DNA from: Catenulispora rubra
GTDB lineage: Bacteria; Actinomycetota; Actinomycetes; Streptomycetales; Catenulisporaceae
Length of the DNA: 33,266 nucleotides
Reading direction: 5' to 3'
Assembly: GCF_015356825.1 (NCBI RefSeq)
Contig: NZ_JAACYW010000110.1
Coordinates: 1 to 33,266 of the forward strand
The notes under the pieces are model-generated. The model was not told the origin of the DNA, did not search any database, and worked only from the letters and a program-made list of their open reading frames with translations. This document shows, piece after piece, positions 1 through 7,081 of the stretch. How positions within the stretch are numbered: the stretch's first letter is position 1; each line of letters begins with the position of its first letter. The translations under genes were made by a program, and so were the position numbers.

Positions 1-346
1 GGGGGATTGCTTGGCCGGCGTGGATGACCAGGGCTTCGGCGGCGGTGGGCCAGAAGCCGAAGCCCTCCTCCGTTGTCATCTCGGTCTGGGAGTCGCGGTG
101 GGAGTAGGCGCTGGTGATGCGGCCTGGTTCCGGTTTGCGGATCATGCCTGCTGCGTCGGCGAGTTCGACCAGGGCTGAGCCGCTGTACTGCCAGCGGTCG
201 CTGGCGGCGTGCGCCTGGGCCCACTGCTGGGCTTCCGGGGCGAGGGTGAAGTGCCAGCCGTGGGTGCGCTCCTGGAACTCGCGGTTGGCGACCTCCCAGC
301 GGCGGGTGCTCTCGGCGTAGAAGTCGCGCAGGGCGTCGCTGTCCAT
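1..346 (-). CDS. Unknown protein, N-terminal 115 residues (cut by window edge)
   Basis: The frame is open from ATG at 346 leftwards to the window edge, so only the N-terminus is present. It begins MDSDALRDFYAESTRRW and is rich in charged and aromatic residues, with no signal peptide or membrane segment. I do not recognise a family. Coding is supported by a long open frame with strong G/C bias at the third codon position. The start has no Shine-Dalgarno, but a TANNNT hexamer (TACGAT, 358-353) lies six bases upstream, which fits a leaderless transcript beginning at the ATG. It is divergent from the ligase gene at 442. The function is unknown. Confidence 0.7.
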   Translation of the reverse strand, partial: MDSDALRDFYAESTRRWEVANREFQERTHGWHFTLAPEAQQWAQAHAASDRWQYSGSALVELADAAGMIRKPEPGRITSAYSHRDSQTEMTTEEGFGFWPTAAEALVIHAGQAIP

Positions 347-352
347 CGGGCG

Positions 353-358
353 ATCGTA
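353..358 (-). promoter_or_regulatory. Candidate -10 of a leaderless promoter for the leftward unknown gene
   Basis: On the minus strand TACGAT is followed by six bases and then the ATG at 346. This TANNNT-N6-ATG spacing is typical of leaderless actinobacterial transcripts. No convincing -35 is visible and no ribosome binding site precedes the ATG. Confidence 0.45.
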
Positions 359-429
359 CCCGCGCGCCCCGCTGATGGGCCGCGCCGCCCGTTCGCCGTC
401 GTCGGGGTGCCGGGGGCGGATCTTCGCCT

Positions 430-435
430 TACGGT
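430..435 (+). promoter_or_regulatory. Candidate -10 of a leaderless promoter for ligC
   Basis: TACGGT is followed by six bases and then the GTG at 442, the same arrangement as on the opposite strand at 358-353. No Shine-Dalgarno precedes the GTG. The two hexamers suggest a pair of divergent leaderless promoters sharing the 95-bp gap. Confidence 0.42.
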
Positions 436-441
436 CGGAAC

Positions 442-1572
442 GTGGATCTCCCGGTCATGCCGCCGGTGCGGCCGATGCTCGCCACCGCTGCGCGGGATGT
501 GCCGCGCGCGGCGGGGTTGGCGTACGAGCCGAAGTGGGACGGCTTCCGGTGCGTCGTGTTCCGTGACGGTGCCGAGGTGGAGCTGGGCTCGCGCAACGAT
601 CGGCCGCTGACCAGGTACTTCCCGGAGCTGGTCGAGCTGCTGCTGGCGGCCCTGCCGGAGCGCTGCGTGGTGGACGGCGAGATCGTCGTGGTCACCGGCG
701 ACGGCCTCGACTTCGACACGCTCCAGAACCGCCTGCACCCCGCCGCCTCCCGCGTCCGCAAGCTCGCCGCCGAGACGCCGGCCAGCTTCGTCGCGTTCGA
801 TCTGCTGGCGCTCGGCGACCGCGACCTGAGCGGTGAGCCGTTCAGCGAGCGCCGGCGGGCGCTGGTCGACGCGCTCGATACGTTCACAAACACAGAGGAA
901 CAGCCGAGCAACAGCCGCGTGATCCTGACCCCGCTCACCGAAGACCCGGACGTCGCGCAGGACTGGTTCACGCGCTTCGAGGGCGCCGGTTTCGACGGCG
1001 TCATGGTCAAGCCCCTGGACCTGCCGTACGAGCAGAACAAGCGCGTCATGGTCAAGGTGAAGCACGAGCGCACCGCAGACTGCGTCGTCGCGGGCTTCCG
1101 CTGGCACAAGGACGGCGAAGGCGTCGGCTCCCTGCTCCTGGGCCTGTTCGACGACGAAGGCACCCTGCACCACGTCGGCGTCGCCAGCAGCTTCACCGCG
1201 GCCCGCCGCCGCGAGCTGGTCGGCGAGCTGGCGCCGCTGCGCGAGCACGCGCTGGAGGGCCACCCCTGGCGCGGCTGGGCCGAGGCCGAGCAGCAGTCCG
1301 GCAGCCGCATGCCGGGCGCCCGCAGCCGCTGGTCCGCCGACAAGGACCTGGCCTGGGAACCGCTACGGCCCGAGCTGGTCGCCGAGGTCCGCTACGAGCA
1401 CCTGCTGTCCGGACGCTTTCGGCACGGCGGCCGCCTGGTCCGCTTCCGCCCGGACCGCACGCCGGAGTCCTGCACGTACGCCCAGCTCGAACAGGTGGCG
1501 CCGGCCGAACTCGCCGAGGTGTTCGGCAGCCCGGCGAAGAGCGAGGAAAGCACAGAGGACCCGAACGCATGA
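442..1572 (+). CDS. ligC: ATP-dependent DNA ligase, LigC type
   Basis: This enzyme seals nicks in double-stranded DNA through an AMP-lysine intermediate. The 376-residue protein has the nucleotidyltransferase motif I EPKWDGFR with the predicted nucleophile Lys31, motif III as VVDGEIVV, motif IV as DGVMVKPLD and motif V around MVKVKHERTADCVV. A C-terminal OB-fold region carries RYEHLLSGRFRHGGRLVRF. There is no fused polymerase or nuclease domain, so it is a stand-alone LigC rather than a full LigD. The start is GTG at 442; ATG at 457 is an alternative. The stop overlaps the next start by 4 bp (ATGA), so it should be co-translated with the primase-polymerase. In mycobacteria LigC sits beside Prim-PolC and both have been tied to gap or excision repair. 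No Ku gene is in this window. Confidence 0.9.
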   Translation: MDLPVMPPVRPMLATAARDVPRAAGLAYEPKWDGFRCVVFRDGAEVELGSRNDRPLTRYFPELVELLLAALPERCVVDGEIVVVTGDGLDFDTLQNRLHPAASRVRKLAAETPASFVAFDLLALGDRDLSGEPFSERRRALVDALDTFTNTEEQPSNSRVILTPLTEDPDVAQDWFTRFEGAGFDGVMVKPLDLPYEQNKRVMVKVKHERTADCVVAGFRWHKDGEGVGSLLLGLFDDEGTLHHVGVASSFTAARRRELVGELAPLREHALEGHPWRGWAEAEQQSGSRMPGARSRWSADKDLAWEPLRPELVAEVRYEHLLSGRFRHGGRLVRFRPDRTPESCTYAQLEQVAPAELAEVFGSPAKSEESTEDPNA

Positions 1573-2597
1573 CCAAGGAAACCGTCCTCGACATCGACGA
1601 CACCGAGGTCCCGGTCTCGCACCCGGACAAGGTCTACTTCAGCAAACGCGGCGAAACCAAGATGGACCTCGTCCAGTACTACCTCGCCGTCTCCGGCCCG
1701 ATCATGAACACGCTGAAGGACCGCCCCCTGCTCCTGGAGCGCTACCCGGACGGCGCGGGCGGCAAGTCGTGGTTCCAGAAGCGCGTCCCCAAGACGGCGC
1801 CGCCGTGGCTGACCACCATGGAGGTGTCCACGCCCAACGACACCACCAGCGACGCCCTGGTCGCGGCGAACATGGCGCACATCGTCTGGGGCGTAAACCT
1901 GGGCTGCCTGGGCTTCCACGTCTGGCCGATCCGCGCCTCCGACCCCGACGTCACCGACGAGCTGCGCATCGACCTGGACCCCTCCCCCGGCGTCGGCTAC
2001 CCCGAAGTCCGGCACGCCGCGGTGCTGACCCGGGAACTGCTGGCCGAGCTGGGCATCGAGGCGTACGTGAAGACCTCCGGATCCCGCGGCCTGCACATCT
2101 ACGTCAGCCTCCAGCACCGCTGGGACGGCTACGAGGTCCGCGCGGCCGCCGTCGCCCTGGCCCGCGAGATGGAGCGCCGGTATCCGGAGCAGATCACGGC
2201 CCAGTGGTGGAAGGAGGAGCGGGGTGCGCGGGTGTTTGTGGACTTCAACCAGAACGCGCCGCACAAGACGGTGTTCGGCGCGTGGTGTGTCCGGCCGCGC
2301 GTCGGTGCGCAGGTGTCGACGCCGATCTTCTGGGACGAGCTGATGACGATCGTCCCCGACGAGCTGACCATCGCCACCGTGCCGGCCCGGGTCGCAGAGC
2401 GCGGCGATCCGTGGGCCGAGTACAACGCGCGGCCGCAGTCGTTGGAGCCGTTGCTGGAGATGTCGCGGCAGGACATGGCGAACGGGATGATGGACGCGCC
2501 GTGGCCGCCGGTCTATCCGAAGCAGCCGAACGAGCCGCCGCGAGTGGCGCCGAGCCGGGCCAAGCACACCGAGCCGGACCCTGCCGACGCCTCATGA
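1569..2597 (+). CDS. LigD-type primase-polymerase (Prim-PolC-like)
   Basis: This is a member of the archaeo-eukaryotic primase superfamily, the polymerase domain of bacterial end-joining and gap-repair systems, here as a separate 342-residue protein. Catalytic motif I is ELRIDLDPSPG, with the metal-binding DxD. Motif II is TSGSRGLHIYV (SxRGxH), and motif III is RVFVDFNQNAPHKTV, with the third acidic residue. The N-terminal VSHPDKVYFSKRGETK resembles the DNA-end phosphate-binding surface of this family. It overlaps ligC by 4 bp. Related mycobacterial enzymes fill short gaps and prefer ribonucleotides. A gap-filling polymerase acting before the LigC-type ligase is inferred from the pairing. The C-terminus (after about residue 310) is Pro-rich and probably disordered. 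It converges on dinB. Confidence 0.9.
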   Translation: MTKETVLDIDDTEVPVSHPDKVYFSKRGETKMDLVQYYLAVSGPIMNTLKDRPLLLERYPDGAGGKSWFQKRVPKTAPPWLTTMEVSTPNDTTSDALVAANMAHIVWGVNLGCLGFHVWPIRASDPDVTDELRIDLDPSPGVGYPEVRHAAVLTRELLAELGIEAYVKTSGSRGLHIYVSLQHRWDGYEVRAAAVALAREMERRYPEQITAQWWKEERGARVFVDFNQNAPHKTVFGAWCVRPRVGAQVSTPIFWDELMTIVPDELTIATVPARVAERGDPWAEYNARPQSLEPLLEMSRQDMANGMMDAPWPPVYPKQPNEPPRVAPSRAKHTEPDPADAS

Positions 2598-2636
2598 AGT
2601 GGAAGACTGAGTGTCCGTAAGGGTTTCAGCTTCTGT

Positions 2637-3740
2637 CTATAACTCCGGTCTTAACTCTGGTTCTAGTTCCGGCTCTAACTCTGGCTCTGACTCCAGTTCC
2701 GACTCCGGCTCGACATCCGGGAACTCCACCCGCACCCCGAGCAGCCGCACCGGCCGGTCCAACTCCAGCAGCGCGAACACCTCCAGCGCGGCACGCTCGA
2801 TCTCCTCCGCGTCAGCCGTCGGAGCAGGCAGCGTGATGCTCCGCGTCTTGGTGATGAACGGCGCGTACCTGATCTTCAGCCCGACGCGCGCCGCCGGCCG
2901 CTCCTCCGCCACGACGTCCTCGGCGACGTGCCGGGCCAGCTGCCGCACCTGCACGGCCAACTCCCCCGCGTCGTCGATGTTCTGCTGGAACGTGACCTCG
3001 CGGCTGCGGCCCTTGGCGACGTGCGGCGTGCCGGTCACCTCGGCATCCCCGGCGCCCTGCGCCAGCAACCAGAAGTAAGGGCCCATCTTCGGCCCGAAGT
3101 GGTCGGCGAGCATGGCGCGGTCGGCGCGGCCCAGGTCGGCGACGGTGTGCAGGCCCATCTCGGCGAGCTTCTTGGCGGTGCGCGAGCCGATGCCCCACAG
3201 CGCGTCGGTGGAGCGCTCGCTCATGACGGCGGCCCAGTTCTCCCGGGTGAGCCGGTAGACGCCGGCCGGTTTGGCGAAGCCGGTGGCGGTCTTGGCGCGC
3301 AGCTTGTTGTCGCCGATGCCCACGGAGCAGGACAGCCCGGTCTCGCCGAGCACGGCCTCGCGGATGTCGGCGGCCAGCGCCTCGGGGTCGTCGGTGCGCG
3401 CGCCGACGAACGCCTCGTCCCAGCCCATCACCTCGACCACGACCGGGAACTCCCGCAGCGTGGCCATCACGCGCTCGGAGACCTTCTCGTAGGCGGCGCG
3501 GTCGGCGGGCAGGAAGACGCAGTCGGGGCATTTCTTCGCGGCGGTGCGCATCGGCATCCCGGAGTGGACGCCGAACTCGCGCGCCTCGTAGGAGGCGGTC
3601 GCCACCACGCCGCGGCGCGTCGGATCCCCCTGGCCGCCGACCACGACGGGCCGGCCGCGCAGTTCCGGCCGCCGGGCGACTTCGACCGCGGCGATGAACT
3701 GGTCGAGGTCGACGTGCAGCACCCAGTCGCTGGTGGACAC
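2637..3740 (-). CDS. dinB: DinB-family Y-polymerase with Ile at the steric gate (DinB2-like)
   Basis: This is a translesion DNA polymerase of 367 residues starting at GTG 3740. Metal-binding motifs are HVDLDQFIAAVE (Asp11, Asp13) and MGWDEAFVG (Asp108-Glu109). Palm and fingers (PVVVGG, TASYEAREFGVHSGMP), thumb helix-hairpin-helix (ALWGIGSRTAKKLAEMGLHTVADL) and little finger all appear intact. Aligned with E. coli DinB (DMDCFFASVE), the aromatic steric-gate residue is Ile16. In Mycobacterium smegmatis DinB2 this position is leucine and the enzyme accepts ribonucleotides, so sugar discrimination is probably relaxed here too (inference). The C-terminus is not the usual beta-clamp-binding peptide but an acidic tail made of EPEL-like units. 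It converges on the ligC/primase-polymerase pair with a gap of 39 bp. Confidence 0.92.
   Translation of the reverse strand: MSTSDWVLHVDLDQFIAAVEVARRPELRGRPVVVGGQGDPTRRGVVATASYEAREFGVHSGMPMRTAAKKCPDCVFLPADRAAYEKVSERVMATLREFPVVVEVMGWDEAFVGARTDDPEALAADIREAVLGETGLSCSVGIGDNKLRAKTATGFAKPAGVYRLTRENWAAVMSERSTDALWGIGSRTAKKLAEMGLHTVADLGRADRAMLADHFGPKMGPYFWLLAQGAGDAEVTGTPHVAKGRSREVTFQQNIDDAGELAVQVRQLARHVAEDVVAEERPAARVGLKIRYAPFITKTRSITLPAPTADAEEIERAALEVFALLELDRPVRLLGVRVEFPDVEPESELESEPELEPELEPELRPEL
2640..2712. repeat. Degenerate 6-bp tandem repeat encoding the DinB acidic tail
   Basis: On the plus strand the stretch is a chain of six-base units of the form NCTCYG or similar (for example CTCTGG, TTCTAG, CTCTAA, CTCCAG). 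Read on the minus strand it encodes alternating Glu-Pro/Ser-Glu-Leu residues over the last 25 or so codons of dinB. The unit is two codons long, so expansion or contraction keeps the frame. Confidence 0.75.
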
Positions 3741-3839
3741 AGGTCCAGTATGGCCGGGTATGCGCGTCTACGGCTTGTCGGCGAGTGCGCTGGTAAGGCG
3801 CCTCCAGCAGAAACCCGGGCAGCAGCGCCCGCAGCTCCC

Positions 3840-4307
3840 CTACAGCTCGCCCGGGTGGTCCAGGTCGAAGCGCAGCCGCGCCACCGCGACCGCCTCCTTG
3901 TGCCGCCGCGACCAGTCGGCCAGCGCGGCGACCGCCTGCGCGAAGCTCTCCCCCATCGGGGTGAGGCGGTAGTCGGTCTGGGGCGGGATCGTCGGGTACA
4001 CGGTCCGCTCGACCAGGCCGTCGCGGATCAGGCGCTTGGTGGTGACGGTCAGCATGCGCTGGGAGATGCCGGGGATCGCGGACTTCAGCGCGCCGAAGCG
4101 CCTGACGCCCTTGGCCAGCTCCACGATCACCAGGACCGACCAGCGGTCGCCGAGGCGGTCCTGGATGTCGCGGATGCCGCAGTCATCGTCGCCGCAGGGT
4201 CCGTGCTCGTCGGTGTCGGTGGCGGGCAGCGCCCAGCTGTTCGCATGCGTCACGAGGGGGACGACGCTGCGGAACCCCGCGGCTATTCCGAATGAGACCT
4301 GGGTCAC
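3840..4307 (-). CDS. HxlR-family (DUF24) transcriptional regulator
   Basis: This is a winged-helix regulator of 155 residues. The HxlR core is CGIRDIQDRLGDRWSVLVIV, then ELAKGVRRFGALKSAIPGISQRMLTVTTKRLIRDGLVERTVY and DYRLTPMGESF. Two cysteines (residues 38 and 43 from this start) lie just before the first helix, where redox-sensing members such as QorR of Corynebacterium carry their sensing cysteine. The start is GTG 4307. A later GTG at 4253 would remove 18 weakly conserved residues, and neither start has a clear ribosome site. It is divergent from a QOR2-like oxidoreductase, the same pairing as ytfH/ytfG in E. coli, so it probably controls that gene. A short hairpin (3816-3831) follows the stop. 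Confidence 0.88.
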   Translation of the reverse strand: MTQVSFGIAAGFRSVVPLVTHANSWALPATDTDEHGPCGDDDCGIRDIQDRLGDRWSVLVIVELAKGVRRFGALKSAIPGISQRMLTVTTKRLIRDGLVERTVYPTIPPQTDYRLTPMGESFAQAVAALADWSRRHKEAVAVARLRFDLDHPGEL

Positions 4308-4456
4308 ATCGGCAACGAATCGCAGCGGCCCGACCCGGACGGTTACCGCAGTGTGCCCGGGTGATTCGAAAGTGCCTCCTTACGCAGGTCCGTCGTCATA
4401 TCGGAGTCTTGACAGCGTCCGCTTCGGGCTTGATCGGTTCTCTGTGGAGGTTTGTG
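4308..4456 (+). promoter_or_regulatory. Divergent control region between the HxlR regulator and the oxidoreductase
   Basis: The 149-bp gap holds TTGACA at 4409-4414, a good -35. The sequence about 16 bases later (TGATCG at 4431) is only a weak -10. GGAGG at 4446-4450 is the ribosome site for the ATG at 4457. By analogy with other HxlR/QOR pairs the operator should lie here, but I see no clean palindrome. Confidence 0.45.
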
Positions 4457-5329
4457 ATGATTCTGGTGACGGGGGTTTCCGGCGGTCTCGGCGGCCTGGT
4501 GTTCAAAGGGCTGTCAGAGCTCGATGACGTGCGAGTCGTAGGCGGCACGCGCACCGGTGATGGCGTCAGCGCACGCCGCGTGGACTTCGACGCCCCGCAG
4601 TCGCTGCCGGCGGCGTTCGAGGACGTGGACGTCCTGCTGGTGGTATCCGCCGGGTACGCCGAGGACGACGTCGTGTTCGCACGGCACGGAGCGGTAGCCG
4701 ACGCCGCAGCCGAGGCCGGTGTCAGGCACCTGATCTACACGAGCCTGGCGAGCTCCGGCGAGTCGATGACAATCGCGCTGCCGCACCGCTGGAGCGAGGA
4801 GCGGTTCGCGGCGGGGCCGTTCACGACCACCATTCTGCGCAACGGGCTCTACCCCGACGTCCCGGTCGCGCTGGCCACGGTCGGCTCGGCGGCGGACGGT
4901 GTGCTCGCGGCGCCGTTCGGTGCGGGCCGACTGTCGGTGGTGGTCCGGCAGGACCTCGCCGACGTCGCAGTGCGGGTCGCTGCGGAGTCGGAGAGGGACC
5001 TGGCCGCCGGAAAGCCGAGTCGGCACGCCGACCGCGTGTACGAACTCGAAGGTGATACCGCGCTCGGCGGAGCGGACATCGCGCAGATCCTCGCCGAAGT
5101 GCTTGGGCGTCCGATCTCCTACCGCCCCACATCGCTCACCGAGACCCGAGCGGCGCTGGCCGGGAGCGGCTTGGAGCCGTATCAGATCACGCATGCCCTG
5201 TCGCTGTACTCGAACGTGATCGCCGGACGTGCCGAGGCCACGCGCTCGGATCTGCCGCCGTTGCTGGAGACGGCGCCGCGTTCCGTACGAGCCGCCGTCG
5301 CGGAGGCCGTCGCCGGAAATCGTGGTTGA
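4457..5329 (+). CDS. NAD(P)-binding oxidoreductase, NmrA/QOR2-like
   Basis: This is an atypical short-chain dehydrogenase fold enzyme of 290 residues, probably an NAD(P)H-dependent quinone or related reductase. The N-terminal Rossmann strand and loop is MILVTGVSGGLGGLVFKGL. The sequence continues with DVDVLLVVSAGY, AAAEAGVRHLIYTSLASSGES and TTTILRNGLYPD, which match the layout of E. coli YtfG (QOR2), including the IAYTSL and LLRNGWY blocks. The ATG at 4457 has GGAGG six bases upstream; the same frame is open further left, but without a ribosome site. It is divergent from an HxlR regulator that probably represses it. The substrate is not shown by the sequence. The stop codon lies inside a 20-bp palindrome. 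Confidence 0.86.
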   Translation: MILVTGVSGGLGGLVFKGLSELDDVRVVGGTRTGDGVSARRVDFDAPQSLPAAFEDVDVLLVVSAGYAEDDVVFARHGAVADAAAEAGVRHLIYTSLASSGESMTIALPHRWSEERFAAGPFTTTILRNGLYPDVPVALATVGSAADGVLAAPFGAGRLSVVVRQDLADVAVRVAAESERDLAAGKPSRHADRVYELEGDTALGGADIAQILAEVLGRPISYRPTSLTETRAALAGSGLEPYQITHALSLYSNVIAGRAEATRSDLPPLLETAPRSVRAAVAEAVAGNRG

Positions 5330-5342
5330 GCTAGCTCAACCA
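5323..5342. terminator. 20-bp perfect palindrome over the oxidoreductase stop codon
   Basis: TGGTTGAGCTAGCTCAACCA reads the same on both strands, and the TGA stop (5327-5329) lies inside its left arm. In RNA it could form a hairpin of about eight base pairs without a T-tract. As a perfect even palindrome it could also be a DNA-binding site. Termination is the simpler reading. Confidence 0.5.
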
Positions 5343-5617
5343 ACGGCCGTCTCCGGAAATCCGGGGTGCCTGGTAGACGCCCCTGCGGGCGATCGACACG
5401 GAATACTCACAACTATCGTTCACCGTACCCGGCAAGCCGCCGGTACTCATGCCTCGTCAATCCCTGGAAACCCCGGCCCGCCAGGACTTTCGCCGTCCGG
5501 TGCCGCCATTGCGGGTATCTGCGCCGCCAGCCAGCTGAGACCCCCACTCTCAGTGCCCACTTGTAACCCATGAGATATTCAAGACCTTATCCGGAATAGG
5601 CGGAAGCGAGGTCCAAC
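5343..5617. other. 275-bp leader region before the radical-SAM gene
   Basis: No convincing gene is seen. A 29-codon frame, ATG 5449 to TGA 5538 (begins MPRQSLETPARQ, ends PPLRVSAPPAS), is present on the plus strand but has no Shine-Dalgarno. A small inverted repeat, CTGAGA/TCTCAG, lies at 5535-5553. The stretch 5560-5600 is AT-richer than its surroundings and is the likely promoter area of the downstream gene, but no standard -35/-10 pair stands out. Confidence 0.4.
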
Positions 5618-6919
5618 ATGGTCGCTGTCACAGCGGACGGGGCGACGACACGCGAGCTGGAACGCATGATGGCGGAGTTCCCGGATCTGCCGGTCGAGGC
5701 CGTCGTCAAGCAGGACATACTGCGGCAGGGCCTGGCGTTCAGTCCCGACGCCTTGCGGGTGGCCAGCGGGTACAAACCCAAGGACTACTTCATCTTCACC
5801 TTCGACCTGGTGCCGGTGGCGGAGATGGCCGAACACGCGCAGTTCCGGGCCCCGGAGGAGATCCGGATGACCGGCGGCCCCTATGACCTGCGGCGGACCG
5901 TGGTCTCCACGCGGGTCGCGCCGGACAGCCCCTACGTGGTCGAGCTGCGGGACGGCAAGCTCGTGCTGAACTGCGAGGGCACGTACCTGTCCGACCTGGA
6001 GTTCCCGCCGATCCCCGGCTACTACGAGCACACGCTGTCCTCGGGCAAGAAGATCAGCGAGATCGCCCCGGCCATCGAGTGGGGCTACCTGGTGTACCTC
6101 ACGGTGTACCGGCTGTGCCAGTACTGGGGCCGGGACGAGGAGTGCCGCTTCTGCGACCTCAACGAGAACTTCCGGCAGCAGCGGGCGAACGGCCGGGAGT
6201 ACACGGCCGTGAAGGAGATCGACGACATCGTCGAGGCGATGACGCTGATCAACAAGTTCGACGACGTCACCAAGGCCTACACGGTCACCGGCGGCTCGAT
6301 CACCAAGAAGCTGGACGGCATGCGCGAGGGCGAGTTCTACGCGCGCTTCGCCGAGGCCATCGAGTCCCGCTTCGCCGGCCGCTGGATCCCCAAGGCCGTC
6401 GTGCAGGCGCTGCCGCTGGACGAGGTCCAGATGCTCTTCGACGCCGGCTACCGCGTCTACCACCCGAACTACGAGGTGTGGGACGCCGAGATGTTCAGCT
6501 GGATCTGCCCGGGCAAGGACCGGTACGTCGGCCGTGACGAGTGGGTCAAGCGGATCCTGGACTCGGCCGAGGTCTTCGGCGCGACCAACGTCATCCCGAA
6601 CTTCGTCGGCGGCGTGGAGATGGCCGAGCCGCACGGCTTCACCGACGTCGACAAGGCGATCGCCTCCACGACCGAGGGCCTGGACTTCTTCATGAGCCAC
6701 GGTGTCATGCCGCGGTTCACCACCTGGTGCCCGGAGCCGACCAGCAACCTGGGCCGGCAGAAGGGCCCGTCGCTGGAGTACTTCGTGAAGCTGCTGCTGG
6801 CCTGGCGCGACACGTTCGAGAAGTACAACCTGCCGGTCCCACCCGGCTACGGCCGCCCCGGCGCCGGGAACGCCGAGTTCTCCGTGAGCGCCTTCATGGA
6901 CGTCATCCGCACGCCTTGA
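5618..6919 (+). CDS. Radical-SAM enzyme with CX8CX2C cluster motif
   Basis: This 433-residue protein starts at ATG 5618 with GAGG about seven bases upstream. The only clustered cysteines are Cys167, Cys176 and Cys179 in RLCQYWGRDEECRFCDLNENF, a CX8CX2C pattern. The aromatic-x-C that precedes the third cysteine is usual for radical-SAM enzymes, but the spacing differs from the canonical CX3CX2C. Further support is YTVTGGSI (GGE-like SAM-binding loop, about 225-232), the strand pattern of a partial TIM barrel, and later VYHPNYEVWD and ATNVIPNFVGGVE. About 160 residues precede the cluster and have no recognised fold. The gene stands alone, flanked by a long leader and a strong hairpin, so neighbours give no clue to substrate. 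Radical-SAM membership is well supported; the reaction is unknown. Confidence 0.82.
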   Translation: MVAVTADGATTRELERMMAEFPDLPVEAVVKQDILRQGLAFSPDALRVASGYKPKDYFIFTFDLVPVAEMAEHAQFRAPEEIRMTGGPYDLRRTVVSTRVAPDSPYVVELRDGKLVLNCEGTYLSDLEFPPIPGYYEHTLSSGKKISEIAPAIEWGYLVYLTVYRLCQYWGRDEECRFCDLNENFRQQRANGREYTAVKEIDDIVEAMTLINKFDDVTKAYTVTGGSITKKLDGMREGEFYARFAEAIESRFAGRWIPKAVVQALPLDEVQMLFDAGYRVYHPNYEVWDAEMFSWICPGKDRYVGRDEWVKRILDSAEVFGATNVIPNFVGGVEMAEPHGFTDVDKAIASTTEGLDFFMSHGVMPRFTTWCPEPTSNLGRQKGPSLEYFVKLLLAWRDTFEKYNLPVPPGYGRPGAGNAEFSVSAFMDVIRTP

Positions 6920-6927
6920 GCTTCACC

Positions 6928-6962
6928 GGTCCGGCGGCGGACCGCCCAGCCGCCGCCGGACC
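6928..6962 (+). terminator. Strong hairpin terminator after the radical-SAM gene
   Basis: GGTCCGGCGGCGG (6928-6940) and CCGCCGCCGGACC (6950-6962) form a perfect 13-bp stem with a 9-base loop, starting 9 bases after the stop. There is no T-tract, as is common for actinobacterial hairpin terminators. Confidence 0.8.
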
Positions 6963-7081
6963 ATACATACCTTGACAAATCGAACAAAGAAACGCCCTGA
7001 CGGCACCGGGAAAGCCCCGACAGTGTAATTTGGCCGCTACCGCCTTCGGCGGAGGAGCAGACGCAACTGGGGAGTGGGACT

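Noticed and set aside
442..2597. Full bacterial non-homologous end-joining operon (ku-ligD)
   Set aside because: No Ku gene and no LigD nuclease domain are present. Separate ligase and polymerase fit the LigC/Prim-PolC arrangement better.
2928..4295. Long plus-strand frame over dinB and the HxlR gene
   Set aside because: It crosses two real genes on the other strand and its translation is low-complexity.
5449..5538. 29-codon frame before the radical-SAM gene as a RiPP precursor
   Set aside because: It has no ribosome site, no leader/core pattern and no Cys or Ser/Thr-rich core. It is kept only as a note in the leader entry.
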